Source: Terribacillus saccharophilus (GTDB taxonomy: Bacteria > Bacillota > Bacilli > Bacillales > Amphibacillaceae). From it: 64,000 nt of DNA. The notes beneath the pieces were generated by a model. It saw only the letters and a program-made list of their open reading frames with translations. It was not told the DNA's origin and ran no database searches. Made by a program: the position numbers and the translations under genes. The stretch is taken from the NCBI GenBank assembly GCA_900110015.1, contig FOCD01000001.1, positions 558,001 to 622,000 of the forward strand, given 5' to 3'. Below are positions 33,586 to 43,242 of the stretch, one piece after another; position 1 is the stretch's first letter, and every line of letters begins with the position of its first letter.

Positions 33586-36500
33586 ATGCGTGCCATAACA
33601 TTAAATATGACCGCTTTCGGTCCTTATCATAAACCGCAGACGATCGATTTCCGGGAACTAGGAGCAGAATCTATTTTCCTAATTACTGGTCCTACCGGAG
33701 CAGGGAAGACAACGATCTTTGATGCGATTTGTTACAGTTTGTATGGACGCGCCAGCGGAAGTGACCGTGATCAAGATTCCCTTCGCAGCCATTTCGCAGC
33801 GCCAGGTGAAACGACGGAGGTACGCTATCGTTTTGCGCTCCGCGGTACGGAATATGAAGTTATTCGTTATCCTAAGCAGCAGAAAAAGAAAGAACGCGGA
33901 GACGGGTTTACGGATGATCCGGCAAGAGCAGAATTTTATGAGTGGAAAGATGGAAAGCAGGTACTGATCACCTCCAGGATCAAGGAAGTGAACGAGGCAA
34001 TTGAAGAGAAGATTGGACTCGATTATGAACAATTCCGTAAAATGATCATGATTCCTCAAGGGGAATTCCGGAAACTCATCTCTGAGAACAGTAAAGAACG
34101 AGAAGAAATTCTCCAACGCATTTTCCGCACGTACTTTTATGAACGAATGACAGATGCGCTGAAGGACGAAGCCAAACAATTAAAGGAAAGTTTGCAGCAG
34201 ACGGAATGGAAAGAACAACAGCAGATCAGCAAAATCGAATGGCGTACACAGGAGCCCGCTGAGACAGACAGTGTACCCGAGACAATGCAGAAGCTGCAAA
34301 TAGAGCTTGATGCTATAACAGAAGCTGTTAGCCAAGGCGAAAAGGAACTTATACAGCATAAGAATATTTGGCAGGAACGCCAGCAGCAATATTATGAAGC
34401 AAAGCAGCTTCTTGACACGTTCAAACAGTTAGAGCAAGCGCTCGTTCAAAAAGAACAGCTTGAGCAAAAGCTTCCTGATATAAAACAAAAACAGCAGCGT
34501 CTTCAGGATATGGAGCGCGCAAACCGCTTAGTGCCGTATGAGCAGCAGCTCGTCACCCGTAAACAGGAGTGGCAGCGTCAAGCAAAAGCCCAGCAAGAGA
34601 CGAAAGAAAGAAAAGATCTGCTAGAGCAGCAGTACACCGCTATCTCCTCTTCTTATACAAAAGCAAAAGAACTGGAACCGCAGCGGAAAAGCCGGCAGGA
34701 ACAGCTGCAGCTGCAAAAACAGCAGCTCGAAAAGTGGAAAGAGTATGAGAAGCAGAAACTAGAATTAACACGCATTCAGAAGATGCTTGAAGATAAGCAG
34801 CGGCGTTTGCATAAGTTAAAAGAGTCACACACAGAGAAGAAAAGCCAGCAAAACAAACTGGAACAAGACTTAAGCCAGGAAGCCGCACTGATTCAAGCGT
34901 TCTATGAGGAACAGGGAATACTAGAGAAACTTGAACGACAATTAGAAGAAGCTGCGCGATTGAAAAATGCTTTCAACCAGTTACAAGAAATGCGCACCGT
35001 TTATCAGCAGACCAAACAACTGCTGCAGGAAAAGGAAAACATTGTACAGCAACTGCGGCGTGACATTGCCGAGATGGAAGAAGCTCAGGCGGCCCACCAC
35101 GCTGCACATCTTGCCGGACAGCTTGCATCTGGTGAACCTTGTCCAGTATGCGGATCCACCGAGCATCCATCACCGGCTCAGACTACAACGCATATCCAAT
35201 CATTTGAGATGCTGAAACAAAAGAGAATGATGCTCGAAGATGCCCAGCGTGCATATGATGAAGTACAGAAAAAATATGTAGAAGCAAAATCGAATGGGCA
35301 AGCCATCCGCCAGGTGACAGATGAGCTATACCGTAACATTACCGGAGAAGCTTCTTATGATCAGGCAAAATTGGATGGATTAAAACAAGATATACAAACG
35401 AAAAAGGATCAAACAACCAGCTCCCTTCGTGCGAAGCAAGCAGAGCGCAAGCAGCTGGAACAGAAGAGACAGACACTTGAGCAGCTTAAACAAACGTTTG
35501 AACAAGAGCAAAAGGCCGCAGAAGAGCTCCAAAACGATCTGCGTACACTAGAAGAAACGTACACTCGCGTTGAGGCAGAAATAAGTTATCAACGCAAACA
35601 ACTGCCTGAAGTGCTGCAGGATCACTCTGAGTGGGAACATCAAATCAAGCAAGAAGAAGCTGCAATCGAAGCTGCAATTAACGAATGGGAAGCATTGCAG
35701 AATCAATTCGAGGAAATATCCAGAAGCAGACAGCAAATTGCAGCTGCTCTGGAATCAACTGCAAAATTCACAGCAGATTTGGAGCAAACTTACTTCCGGG
35801 AGGAAAAAAACTTTCTCGCTAAGCTCGAAGAAGCAGGGTTTTCTGATACAGATTCTTTCAAGAAAGCCAGCGGTTCGGAGCTGGACGTAAGAAAGCTTCA
35901 GGAAGAATTGGAACAGCATGAACAGCAGCGCCGCAGTGTTTCTGAACAGATCGAGTCACTGCTCAAACGAACCGATAAAAAGGAAAAGCCAGATTTAAAT
36001 CTGTTTGAGCAAGCAGTGATAGAAGCCGAGAAAGTATTCGAAGCAAAAAATAGCAGCTTGAATATGGCAAAAACCTACGCCTCTCATCATGAAGATATTA
36101 AGACTTCCTTATTGCGTCTTCAGGAAGAAGCGGCAGAGCAAAAAACACAGTATTACGATATTGGCGAACTAGCTAATTTGGCAAAAGGAGATAACAGTCT
36201 GCGACTTTCCTTTGAGCGCTATGTTCTAACCAGCTTCTTGGATGAAATCATTCTTCAGGCAAATATTCGATTAGAGGAAATGACAGATCACCGCTATCAG
36301 CTTAAACGAAGCGGACAAATTGCCAAACGTGGTGCCCAAAGCGGATTGGATCTTGAAGTAATTGACCATCACACTGGACAAGAACGCCCAGTTAAGACAT
36401 TATCGGGCGGTGAGGGCTTTAAAGCAGCATTATCTCTAGCTCTTGGGATGTCTGATGTAGTTCAAGCGCATGCAGGCGGTGTTGAACTTGAAACCTTATT

Positions 36501-36693
36501 CATTGATGAGGGCTTTGGTACACTGGATGAAGTGTCACTTGAGCAGGCGATTGACAGTTTGAAAGGATTGCAGGCAAGTAATCGTGTACTCGGCATTATT
36601 TCTCACGTACCACAGCTGAAAGAAGAAATTCATACAAAACTGCAGATTGATACTTCACCGACGGGGTCATCTGCTAAATTTATTTTCCAATAA
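33586..36693 (+). CDS. sbcC: Exonuclease subunit SbcC
   Basis: Rad50-type SMC ATPase subunit, 1035 residues. Walker A is GPTGAGKTT at residues 35-43, Q-loop region MIPQGEFRKL, then long coiled coils on either side of the zinc hook CPVCGSTEHP (about residues 518-527). The C-terminal half has TLSGGEGFKAALSLALGMS as signature and LFIDEGFGTLDE as Walker B/D-loop, ending with ISHVPQLKEEI. Coiled-coil arms are Gln-rich. Works with SbcD. Confidence 0.97.
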   Translation: MRAITLNMTAFGPYHKPQTIDFRELGAESIFLITGPTGAGKTTIFDAICYSLYGRASGSDRDQDSLRSHFAAPGETTEVRYRFALRGTEYEVIRYPKQQKKKERGDGFTDDPARAEFYEWKDGKQVLITSRIKEVNEAIEEKIGLDYEQFRKMIMIPQGEFRKLISENSKEREEILQRIFRTYFYERMTDALKDEAKQLKESLQQTEWKEQQQISKIEWRTQEPAETDSVPETMQKLQIELDAITEAVSQGEKELIQHKNIWQERQQQYYEAKQLLDTFKQLEQALVQKEQLEQKLPDIKQKQQRLQDMERANRLVPYEQQLVTRKQEWQRQAKAQQETKERKDLLEQQYTAISSSYTKAKELEPQRKSRQEQLQLQKQQLEKWKEYEKQKLELTRIQKMLEDKQRRLHKLKESHTEKKSQQNKLEQDLSQEAALIQAFYEEQGILEKLERQLEEAARLKNAFNQLQEMRTVYQQTKQLLQEKENIVQQLRRDIAEMEEAQAAHHAAHLAGQLASGEPCPVCGSTEHPSPAQTTTHIQSFEMLKQKRMMLEDAQRAYDEVQKKYVEAKSNGQAIRQVTDELYRNITGEASYDQAKLDGLKQDIQTKKDQTTSSLRAKQAERKQLEQKRQTLEQLKQTFEQEQKAAEELQNDLRTLEETYTRVEAEISYQRKQLPEVLQDHSEWEHQIKQEEAAIEAAINEWEALQNQFEEISRSRQQIAAALESTAKFTADLEQTYFREEKNFLAKLEEAGFSDTDSFKKASGSELDVRKLQEELEQHEQQRRSVSEQIESLLKRTDKKEKPDLNLFEQAVIEAEKVFEAKNSSLNMAKTYASHHEDIKTSLLRLQEEAAEQKTQYYDIGELANLAKGDNSLRLSFERYVLTSFLDEIILQANIRLEEMTDHRYQLKRSGQIAKRGAQSGLDLEVIDHHTGQERPVKTLSGGEGFKAALSLALGMSDVVQAHAGGVELETLFIDEGFGTLDEVSLEQAIDSLKGLQASNRVLGIISHVPQLKEEIHTKLQIDTSPTGSSAKFIFQ

Positions 36694-36706
36694 GGAGGAA
36701 GACAAT

Positions 36707-36955
36707 TTGGGAACACCAATCAATTTTGAAACAGTTCTGCGTACAGAAGGAAAAGAAAAACGAATTGACAGCAAAGAAAATATTTTTCAGCTAAAACTGC
36801 AGGGATATCATATATTTCCCCTTCATCAACAGATTGATATCAAGCGTGCGAAAGATACCGACGAAATTGGCAGAGCAATCATTGTCGAATTGACGTTGAA
36901 AGAGGAGCAAACTATTTGTACGTATCAGCTTGTTTCGTTATCAAGCGTCAATTAA
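36707..36955 (+). CDS. DUF2584 family protein
   Basis: 82 residues from the TTG at 36707, selected by AAGGAGGAAGACAA; the frame overlaps the end of sbcC upstream. Conserved pattern MGTPINFETVL, EGKEKRIDSKENIFQL, GYHIFPLHQQIDIKR and a C-terminal YQLVSLSS. Small beta-barrel-like; function unknown. It is placed close behind sbcC (14 bases) and probably on the same transcript. Confidence 0.75.
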   Translation: MGTPINFETVLRTEGKEKRIDSKENIFQLKLQGYHIFPLHQQIDIKRAKDTDEIGRAIIVELTLKEEQTICTYQLVSLSSVN

Positions 36956-37123
36956 CGACATAACATCCTGCTATAAAAGGAGATAGAGGGGGAATTTTGC
37001 GCTTGCCCGGGAAATAGGAGCTGAAAGAGGGAAATATATTGCCTTCATACGGAATAGAATGGAACAAAAGACTTCTTACTTGCGTAGACTGGTAGAAATA
37101 TTGACGTGAGAAGAGGTATGTGA

Positions 37124-37681
37124 ATGGCAAGAAATCTATTCGGTCCTTCCGCTTTTGGGCGACGAGGGCAGCCACCTGTAAGAAGGGACCCATTTCTTTC
37201 CCATCAAAGAGTTGCACCGCAGCCTCAGCGTACATCAGGCGGTTTGCCTGGTGTTCTGCAAAAGATTCTGAGACGTGGAAGCAGAGGCGCACAAACTGGG
37301 GCGAGGGCAGCTCTTCCTGCTAGCAGCAGTTCTTCTGGAGGAGTATCGTTACTTGACATGCTGAATCATACACAAAGCGCACTAAGAGCAGCTGAGTCCT
37401 TCATGCCGATGGTACAGGAATATGGACCGATGGTGAAGAACTTGCCTTCCATGTTTAAAATGATGAAAGCTTTGAAGGACATCAATTTTGACGATGACGA
37501 TGAGGAAACAGCATCTGAGACAGAAGCAAAGGATGAGAATCAGGATAAGGATAAGGATAAAAGCGAGGAAGGCGACAAGTCCTTGACTCTCATCTCTAAG
37601 GAAGAAAAAGCACCACTTCAACAGAAACCGAAGAAAAGCGCATCTGGATCTGGAAAGTCCCTTCCGAAAATGTATATTTAA
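37124..37681 (+). CDS. YqfQ/VrrA-like protein
   Basis: 185 residues. Family marks: MARNLFGPSAFGRRG at the N-terminus, a Gly/Arg/Ser-rich central stretch, the conserved TQSALRAAESFMPMVQEYGPMVKNLPSMFKMMKAL block near residue 85, and a highly acidic then basic tail (DDDDEETASETEAKDENQDKDKDK). No membrane helix. YqfQ is a conserved Bacillus protein, sporulation-associated in some reports, without defined mechanism. Start ATG 37124 after GAGAAGAGG. Confidence 0.75.
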   Translation: MARNLFGPSAFGRRGQPPVRRDPFLSHQRVAPQPQRTSGGLPGVLQKILRRGSRGAQTGARAALPASSSSSGGVSLLDMLNHTQSALRAAESFMPMVQEYGPMVKNLPSMFKMMKALKDINFDDDDEETASETEAKDENQDKDKDKSEEGDKSLTLISKEEKAPLQQKPKKSASGSGKSLPKMYI

Positions 37682-37748
37682 GCGTGCTACTTGATTTTTT
37701 TCCGCAAAAGAGGAAAATATATAGCATACGATGAAGGAGGGATTTATT

Positions 37749-38702
37749 ATGGCATTACAACACGCTACCTTTGCAGGAGGCTGTTTCTGGTGCATGGTCG
37801 AACCATTTACGGAGCGCCCTGGGATCGAAGCAGTAGTTTCCGGGTACACAGGCGGCGACAAACCAAATCCCACATACGAGGAAGTGTGCTCGAACACAAC
37901 TGGTCATGTCGAGGCCGTTCAAATTACTTTTGATCCAGATGTTTTCTCTTATGAGAAACTGGTAGAAACGTTTTGGCAGCAGATTGACCCGACAGATGCT
38001 GGCGGTCAGTTCCACGACCGTGGAGAATCATACAAAACAGCAATCTTTTACCATGATGAACAGCAGCGGCAAGTGGCAGAGGCATCCAAAGCGAAGCTGC
38101 AGGAGAGCGGACGTTTCCAGAAGGATATCGTGACCCCGATCCTGCCTGCCAAGCCGTTTTATCCGGCGGAAGAGAAACATCAGGATTATTACAAGAAGAA
38201 CAAGTACCATTATAAGATGTACAAGCGTGGTTCCGGTCGGGAAGATTTCATCAAGCAGAACTGGTCTCCTAAGAAGGACAAAGCGAAGCTGAGAGAAACT
38301 TTGACTCCGATCCAATATCATGTTACGCAGGAGAATGGTACTGAGCGTCCTTTCGAAAACGAGTATTGGAATAATACCAAAGAAGGAATCTATGTGGATG
38401 TCATATCCGGCAAAGCATTGTTTTCTTCAAGAGACCAATATGACGCTGGCTGCGGTTGGCCAAGCTTTACAAGACCGCTTGATTCCTACGAAGTGAAAGA
38501 GAATATGGATCTTTCACACGGAATGGTTCGGACAGAAGTAAGGTCAACTGAAAGTGATTCGCATCTTGGTCATGTGTTCGATGATGGTCCTAGAGCAACA
38601 GGCGGACTGCGGTACTGCATGAACTCTGCAGCGATGAAATTCATTTCTGTCGATGAGATGGAAAAAGAAGGTTATGGAGAGTTTTTATATCTCTTTAAGT
38701 AA
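37749..38702 (+). CDS. msrAB: Fused methionine sulfoxide reductase MsrA-MsrB
   Basis: 317 residues. The MsrA domain (about 1-160) reduces the S epimer of methionine sulfoxide with catalytic Cys in GGCFWC; the MsrB domain (about 175-317) reduces the R epimer with catalytic Cys in RYCMNSAA. MsrB has CGWPSF but only one metal-type Cys visible, so it is probably the zinc-free form. ATG at 37749 after AAGGAGGG (upstream frame to 37731 is not needed). In B. subtilis msrA and msrB are separate neighbouring genes; here they are one polypeptide. Confidence 0.95.
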   Translation: MALQHATFAGGCFWCMVEPFTERPGIEAVVSGYTGGDKPNPTYEEVCSNTTGHVEAVQITFDPDVFSYEKLVETFWQQIDPTDAGGQFHDRGESYKTAIFYHDEQQRQVAEASKAKLQESGRFQKDIVTPILPAKPFYPAEEKHQDYYKKNKYHYKMYKRGSGREDFIKQNWSPKKDKAKLRETLTPIQYHVTQENGTERPFENEYWNNTKEGIYVDVISGKALFSSRDQYDAGCGWPSFTRPLDSYEVKENMDLSHGMVRTEVRSTESDSHLGHVFDDGPRATGGLRYCMNSAAMKFISVDEMEKEGYGEFLYLFK

Positions 38703-38722
38703 ATAAATACAGTAACAGCTTT

Positions 38723-38761
38723 GCTCTTGTTCGCTTCACGATGGAACAAGAGCATTGTTTT
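38723..38761 (+). terminator. Terminator after msrAB
   Basis: Perfect 10-bp stem GCTCTTGTTC / GAACAAGAGC followed by ATTGTTTT. Confidence 0.8.
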
Positions 38762-38778
38762 GGACGAGGAGTATGAGA

Positions 38779-39537
38779 ATGGATTCTACATTATGGATAG
38801 AATACGGCTGGATTCTTTTAGTATTGATTGGATTGGAAGGATTGCTGGCTGCCGATAACGCGCTTGTTATGGCGCTTATCGTAAAACATCTGCCTGCTGA
38901 ACAGCAGCGCAAAGCTTTATTATATGGTCTGGGAGGGGCGTTCATTTTCCGATTCGCTTCTTTGTTCTTTGTCAGCTTCTTAGTGAACATTTGGCAAATC
39001 CAGGCTTTAGGTGCTCTTTATCTACTATATATTTGTATATCGAACCTTATAAAACTGAAGAAAAACAGCGGAGAGGAAGATGCTGAGAGTCCGTTTAGCA
39101 AAAAGAACTCCGGATTTTGGATGACAGTATTAAAAGTTGAATTAGCGGATATCGCTTTTGCAGTGGACTCTATTCTTACTGCAGTTGCACTTGCAGCTTC
39201 TCTATCGGCTACACCACTCCCACACATCGGCGGCATGGATGGCGGCCAATTCCTTGTTGTATTAGCAGGCGGTATGATAGGTCTGATTCTAATCAGAATC
39301 GCGGCTTCTTATATCGTAAAAATCCTGGACAAGCGTCCGGGACTTGAGGCAGCTGCATATCTAATCATCGGCTGGGTAGCAATCAAATTGGCTATCCACA
39401 CATTGGCTCATCCTGCACTAGAGATCATTTCAGAACATTTCCCTGAATCTACGGGCTGGAATGCTACATTCTGGATTGTGATGGCTGTTATTGCCATTAC
39501 CGGCTGGTTCTATAAACCTAAAAGCGAAAGGGCCTGA
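38779..39537 (+). CDS. TerC-family membrane protein
   Basis: Integral membrane protein, about 252 residues, with seven or so helices. TerC hallmarks: LEGLLAADNALVMALIVKHLP near the N-terminus and VELADIAFAVDSILTAVALA near residue 125, both with the conserved Asp in a membrane segment. Bacillus relatives (YceF/YkoY) take part in manganese export and metalation of secreted proteins. ATG at 38779 gives a better ribosome-site distance (GAGGAG) than 38773. Overlap or two-base spacing puts it in one operon with the next gene. Confidence 0.85.
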   Translation: MDSTLWIEYGWILLVLIGLEGLLAADNALVMALIVKHLPAEQQRKALLYGLGGAFIFRFASLFFVSFLVNIWQIQALGALYLLYICISNLIKLKKNSGEEDAESPFSKKNSGFWMTVLKVELADIAFAVDSILTAVALAASLSATPLPHIGGMDGGQFLVVLAGGMIGLILIRIAASYIVKILDKRPGLEAAAYLIIGWVAIKLAIHTLAHPALEIISEHFPESTGWNATFWIVMAVIAITGWFYKPKSERA

Positions 39538-39542
39538 CTTTG

Positions 39543-40613
39543 ATGGGGGAAAACGGTCAATTACGTTCCATCCTGAAGTCTTATCTGATTGCTTTGATAG
39601 GCGGCGGCTTTTTCACTTTGCTGCATTTGCCGCTTCCGTGGATACTCGGTCCGGTAACGGGCCTTTTGCTATCCAAAATCTTTTGGAATAACCGGACAGC
39701 TGCATCACAGCCGCTTCGTAAAGTGAGTTATTGGCTGCTTGGCATCCAAATCGGTAACACGTTTACGGTGCATACTTTCCATAATGTACAGCCATACCTA
39801 TTAATCTATACGCTTTTGACATTATTATTGATTGTAATTTGTATGGTCAATGCTTATTTGGTCAGTAGATGGGTGAACGTGGATATGAAAACAAGTATGC
39901 TCGGCAGTATACCTGGCGGTTTGTCTGCTGTATCGGCGCTGAGCGAGTCCATGAAGGCTAATACCGGACTTGTGACGATATTCCAGACAATTCGCCTTGT
40001 CAGCATTTTATTCATCATTCCATTTGCCGCTACGCATCTGTTCATGGACGCAGGCAGTCAAGCAGCAGTACAGCTGCCGCAGACAGAGCAAGGAGCTTGG
40101 TGGACAATCGGGTTATATGTTGTCATGTACATAATTGCCCGTCTGACGAACAGATTCATTCCGTCATCGCTTGTTATCGTCCCTATGCTGCTGACAGCAA
40201 TACTGCAAGTAAGCGGAATGCATTTGTATCAGTTTCCGCATCTGTTTTTTGTCGCGGCACAGTTGACAATTGGCGTCTATTTAGGTCATTCTATTTCTAT
40301 AAGAGATTTAAAAAAAGCTGGCAGACTTTGTCTCTATTATACTGGTCTGTCTATACTTCTTATTTTACTTTGCTTCGGGCTAGGCTACCTGTTCAGTTTG
40401 TTTACATCTTTAAATATGGCTACTTCTGTGCTCAGTATGGCACCAGGAGGACTCGTCGAAATGGCGCTGACAGCCCAGACGACTGGCGGAGACCCATCCA
40501 TTGTCAGTTCATTGCAGACAATAAGGCTGCTTTTGGTCGTACTTGTCCTGCCGCTGCTGCTGCAGTGGACGTTACCGAAGCTTGAGAAACATCAACGAAA
40601 GGAAGAAACGTAA
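39543..40613 (+). CDS. AbrB/AmoA-like duplicated membrane protein
   Basis: 356 residues, ten or so helices, built of two similar halves: each half contains a PGG motif (SIPGGLSAVSALSESM near residue 120 and MAPGGLVEMALTAQ near residue 300). This is the PF05145 membrane family annotated AbrB or ammonia monooxygenase on weak historic grounds. Substrate unknown. The start codon lies five bases after the TerC stop; its end overlaps the next start as TAATG. Confidence 0.8.
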   Translation: MGENGQLRSILKSYLIALIGGGFFTLLHLPLPWILGPVTGLLLSKIFWNNRTAASQPLRKVSYWLLGIQIGNTFTVHTFHNVQPYLLIYTLLTLLLIVICMVNAYLVSRWVNVDMKTSMLGSIPGGLSAVSALSESMKANTGLVTIFQTIRLVSILFIIPFAATHLFMDAGSQAAVQLPQTEQGAWWTIGLYVVMYIIARLTNRFIPSSLVIVPMLLTAILQVSGMHLYQFPHLFFVAAQLTIGVYLGHSISIRDLKKAGRLCLYYTGLSILLILLCFGLGYLFSLFTSLNMATSVLSMAPGGLVEMALTAQTTGGDPSIVSSLQTIRLLLVVLVLPLLLQWTLPKLEKHQRKEET

Positions 40614-40816
40614 TGATCCACAAACATTGGCAAGATACAGAAACAATTAAACAAGTGGAATGTATCCACACTAACGCAAAAAAATATGTCGTGAATACGA
40701 CTTTGACACCAGGAAAAATCTATGATGTTAAAAATGAAACAGAAGAATTCATTTTTATTATCGACAACTCAAACCGAGTCGGCGCTTTCCGGAAAGATTA
40801 TTTCAAGGAAGTGTAA
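40613..40816 (+). CDS. DUF6501-like small protein
   Basis: 67 residues, coupled to the preceding gene by a one-base overlap. Sequence MIHKHWQDTETIKQVEC, then YVVNTTLTPGKIYDVKNETEEFIFIIDN and RVGAFRKDYF suggests a small beta-barrel. Family name given from recall of similar Bacillus proteins; function unknown. Terminator follows. Confidence 0.7.
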   Translation: MIHKHWQDTETIKQVECIHTNAKKYVVNTTLTPGKIYDVKNETEEFIFIIDNSNRVGAFRKDYFKEV

Positions 40817-40830
40817 TAATTTAACAGAGT

Positions 40831-40862
40831 AAAGGCTAACCTAGTAGAGGTTAGCCTTTTTT
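40831..40862 (+). terminator. Terminator
   Basis: Perfect stem AAAGGCTAACCT / AGGTTAGCCTTT, five-base loop, T tail. Confidence 0.9.
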
Positions 40863-40945
40863 GTTAGCTAGTATTTCCTATGCTTGTAATTGTCCGATGG
40901 TTAACCGATAATAAAGCTAAGCATAGCTAGAAGGAGATGGGGCTT

Positions 40946-41497
40946 GTGAAAAGGATTATTCTTGTTCGTCATTGCAATGCACAAGGACAGCATAAAGACT
41001 CGCCGCTAACGTATGAAGGAATTAATGAAGCCCGATTGCTTGCTGCTTTTTTGAAACGGCTGGACTTTCCGATCCAGCGTATCCTCTCCAGCCCCTTCTT
41101 TCGGGCCGTCGAGACAATTAAGCCTTTCGCAGATGCAGCTGATGTACCAATTGAGCTAGACCGGCGGCTGCAGGAGCGAATTTTGAGTGAAGAACCTGTT
41201 GACGATTGGCTGGAAGTATTGGAAGAATCGTTCGCCGACTTTGATATGCGGCTGCCCGGCGGTGAATCATCAAATGATGCCAGAGTTCGGGTACGTGCAC
41301 TACTCGATGAACTAGAAGCAGAAGAGAACCTGGAAAACGTTGTTCTGGTCACGCATGGAAATCTTTTGGCGATCCTGATGAAGGAATTCCAGACTGATAT
41401 CGGATTCTCTCATTGGAAGGGCTTTTCTAATCCAGATGTTTTTCTCGTGCAGCGCACTGGTGGCAGTTATATGGTCGAACGCATCTGGAATGTTTAA
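40946..41497 (+). CDS. Histidine phosphatase (phosphoglycerate mutase-like)
   Basis: About 183 residues. The catalytic phospho-His is in LVRHCNAQG, the normal RHG replaced by RHC; the second Arg lies in ILSSPFFRAVETIKP, Glu/His in RLQERILSE and the C-terminal VTHGNLLA. Substrate unknown. GTG at 40946 is nine bases behind AAGGAGA; the ATG at 40937 directly abuts it. Convergent to the M14 gene with a four-base overlap of coding regions. Confidence 0.85.
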   Translation: MKRIILVRHCNAQGQHKDSPLTYEGINEARLLAAFLKRLDFPIQRILSSPFFRAVETIKPFADAADVPIELDRRLQERILSEEPVDDWLEVLEESFADFDMRLPGGESSNDARVRVRALLDELEAEENLENVVLVTHGNLLAILMKEFQTDIGFSHWKGFSNPDVFLVQRTGGSYMVERIWNV

Positions 41498-42681
41498 ATA
41501 GTATCACTTGTGAGTATAACCATTAAAATGGTACAAAGCTTTTCATAAATTTCATCGACTTGGTCAAGGGGCAAGGGATTTTGTCCTTTGCCCAGTTCAA
41601 TCGTGAAACCAGGCCGCTGATAGGAATCAATAAACCAATCTTTGAACCCCGCGTAATTATCGAGCTCCTTAACACCTCTGTATCCGCTGAGCTGTTCCAT
41701 CTGAGCCACTAGCTCTTCGGTTGAAGGCGGCTCTTTTTCCTCAAAACTCCAATAAATTTCCTCTCCTTGCGTATGAAGCGCCACGACAGAATCATAATCT
41801 TCTGCTTCTACGAGTTCATACATACCGATTGATTCTGGTTCTGTCAAAGGCGTGAGGCCTGGAAAGTCACGAGGCCCAGGCAGTTTCGGTTTTCTCAGTT
41901 GCTCATATTCCCACTTGGCAGGATATTGTTTATTCAAATCCACACCTGTTATATTTGCCTTCCAACCTTGAAAGTCATAAGAACCTTCGTTCAGGAAGTG
42001 GACAAGTTCTTCATAATCATATGCAGCCTTACTACCGTGAATAGCAAGATCTACACCATCCGGGTTAACCATTGGTACAATAGAAAGCGTCACGTCACGA
42101 TATAATTTGCTTGCAGGGTGCCCGAAAAGCTTTTTATCATGGGTAACAGCAAGCAAGTACTCATTTACGAAGCGAATAAGAGCTAAAGAAGTAATCCACT
42201 CATTACCGTGGAAACTCGCATTTATATGGATTTTTTTCTTCCCTTTGCCAATTTGGAGTTCTGTTACTGGTTTTCCCAGTACCGATTTGTATACTGTACG
42301 CATACGTAAAAATGAAAAAAGCTGTTGAAGTGCTCTTATATCTTGAAGGCAAGCGGCATAATCATATTGCTGGCGGAAACATGTTACTGGATAGGTCACT
42401 CGCTGCGGGAGTAGGAACTTAGTACCTGCAGGGAAATAAGATGCGTTATACAATAGATGAACTAGTCGGAGCGGAAGCTTATAAGCAGATGCAAATACAT
42501 CATCTGTCATCTCCTTATCGAGTGTAACGGATTTGGGAGCATAGCCAGGGACCTGAATAGGCTGCTGTGATTTTACATGCGTAGAAAGAAACGGATTTGC
42601 AGCGAACAGGACATACGTCGGGAGGTGGAATAATGTTGCCACCGTGCTTAACTGACAGCCTTCTTGCAGTGTTATTTCCAT
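41494..42681 (-). CDS. M14 gamma-D-glutamyl-meso-diaminopimelate peptidase-like
   Basis: Zinc carboxypeptidase of the YqgT/ENP1 type that trims peptidoglycan stem peptides. 395 residues from the ATG at 42681 behind AGGAGGC; the longer frame reaching 42966 has no support. The N-terminal part (1-100) is LysM-like with repeats (EGCQLSTVATLFHLPTYVLFAANP). The peptidase domain shows zinc ligands His and Glu in ASFHGNEWI, His in VALHTQGEE, and catalytic Glu in TIELGKG. It has no signal peptide, as is true for ENP1-type enzymes acting on the spore or mother-cell side. Confidence 0.85.
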   Translation of the reverse strand: MEITLQEGCQLSTVATLFHLPTYVLFAANPFLSTHVKSQQPIQVPGYAPKSVTLDKEMTDDVFASAYKLPLRLVHLLYNASYFPAGTKFLLPQRVTYPVTCFRQQYDYAACLQDIRALQQLFSFLRMRTVYKSVLGKPVTELQIGKGKKKIHINASFHGNEWITSLALIRFVNEYLLAVTHDKKLFGHPASKLYRDVTLSIVPMVNPDGVDLAIHGSKAAYDYEELVHFLNEGSYDFQGWKANITGVDLNKQYPAKWEYEQLRKPKLPGPRDFPGLTPLTEPESIGMYELVEAEDYDSVVALHTQGEEIYWSFEEKEPPSTEELVAQMEQLSGYRGVKELDNYAGFKDWFIDSYQRPGFTIELGKGQNPLPLDQVDEIYEKLCTILMVILTSDTI

Positions 42682-42913
42682 CTGAATCGCCTCCTTTGCT
42701 ACAGTGTATGTCAAGTATGAAGTATTTAGGCTGAACGGGCAAGCTGTCAAATATTGAGTACGCCCGTTGTTATTATCGAATATTGTTGTTATAATTTGAA
42801 TCGATAGGGTATAAATACATATAGTTCGTTGTATTTTGCGAAGTCGCAGTATACCTGGATAAAAACCGCGTCGAATGACCGGTTCATTCATAGTAGTAGA
42901 GGAGGCTGTACAC

Positions 42914-43153
42914 ATGGCTTTTGTCATTACTTCCCCATGTGAAGCGGAAAAAGCGGGCGAATGCATGGAAGTTTGTCCGGTTGACTGTATCGCGGAAGGT
43001 AAAGATATGTTCTATATCGATCCTGACATCTGCATCGATTGTGGTGCATGTGAAGCGGTATGCCCAGTTGAAGCAATCTTCATGGAAGATGAGGTTCCAG
43101 CGGAAGAGACCCCGTATATCGAAATCAACCGCAAGTTCTTCCAGGAAAACTAA
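42914..43153 (+). CDS. fer: Seven-iron type ferredoxin
   Basis: 79 residues with two cluster motifs: Cys9-x7-Cys17-x3-Cys21-Pro with Cys25, and Cys40-x2-Cys43-x2-Cys46-x3-Cys50-Pro. The first spacing is that of [3Fe-4S]/[4Fe-4S] ferredoxins (FdxA type), not of the single-cluster B. subtilis Fer. Electron carrier in the cytosol. ATG at 42914 after GAGGAGGCTG. Divergent from the M14 peptidase. Terminator 43159-43188. Confidence 0.93.
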   Translation: MAFVITSPCEAEKAGECMEVCPVDCIAEGKDMFYIDPDICIDCGACEAVCPVEAIFMEDEVPAEETPYIEINRKFFQEN

Positions 43154-43158
43154 GCAGA

Positions 43159-43188
43159 TCCACTGCCAAGAGGCAGTGGATTTTTTTT
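43159..43188 (+). terminator. Terminator after ferredoxin gene
   Basis: TCCACTGCC / GGCAGTGGA stem and a run of eight T residues. Confidence 0.9.
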
Positions 43189-43242
43189 GTTTATCTTCTC
43201 CTCAAATAGGTTAAGTGTAACAAAAAAAGGAGTTGTCGCTAT

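Noticed and set aside
36707..36955. Reading the DUF2584-like gene from 36647
   Set aside because: That start lies inside the end of sbcC and lacks a ribosome site; the TTG at 36707 follows AAGGAGG.
37382..37897. Minus-strand frame of 171 codons opposite yqfQ and msrAB
   Set aside because: Arises from the acidic repeat codons read in reverse; crosses two real genes.
42682..42966. Upstream extension of the M14 peptidase by 95 codons
   Set aside because: It would cross the divergent promoter region and start of the ferredoxin gene; a strong AGGAGGC site places the start at 42681.
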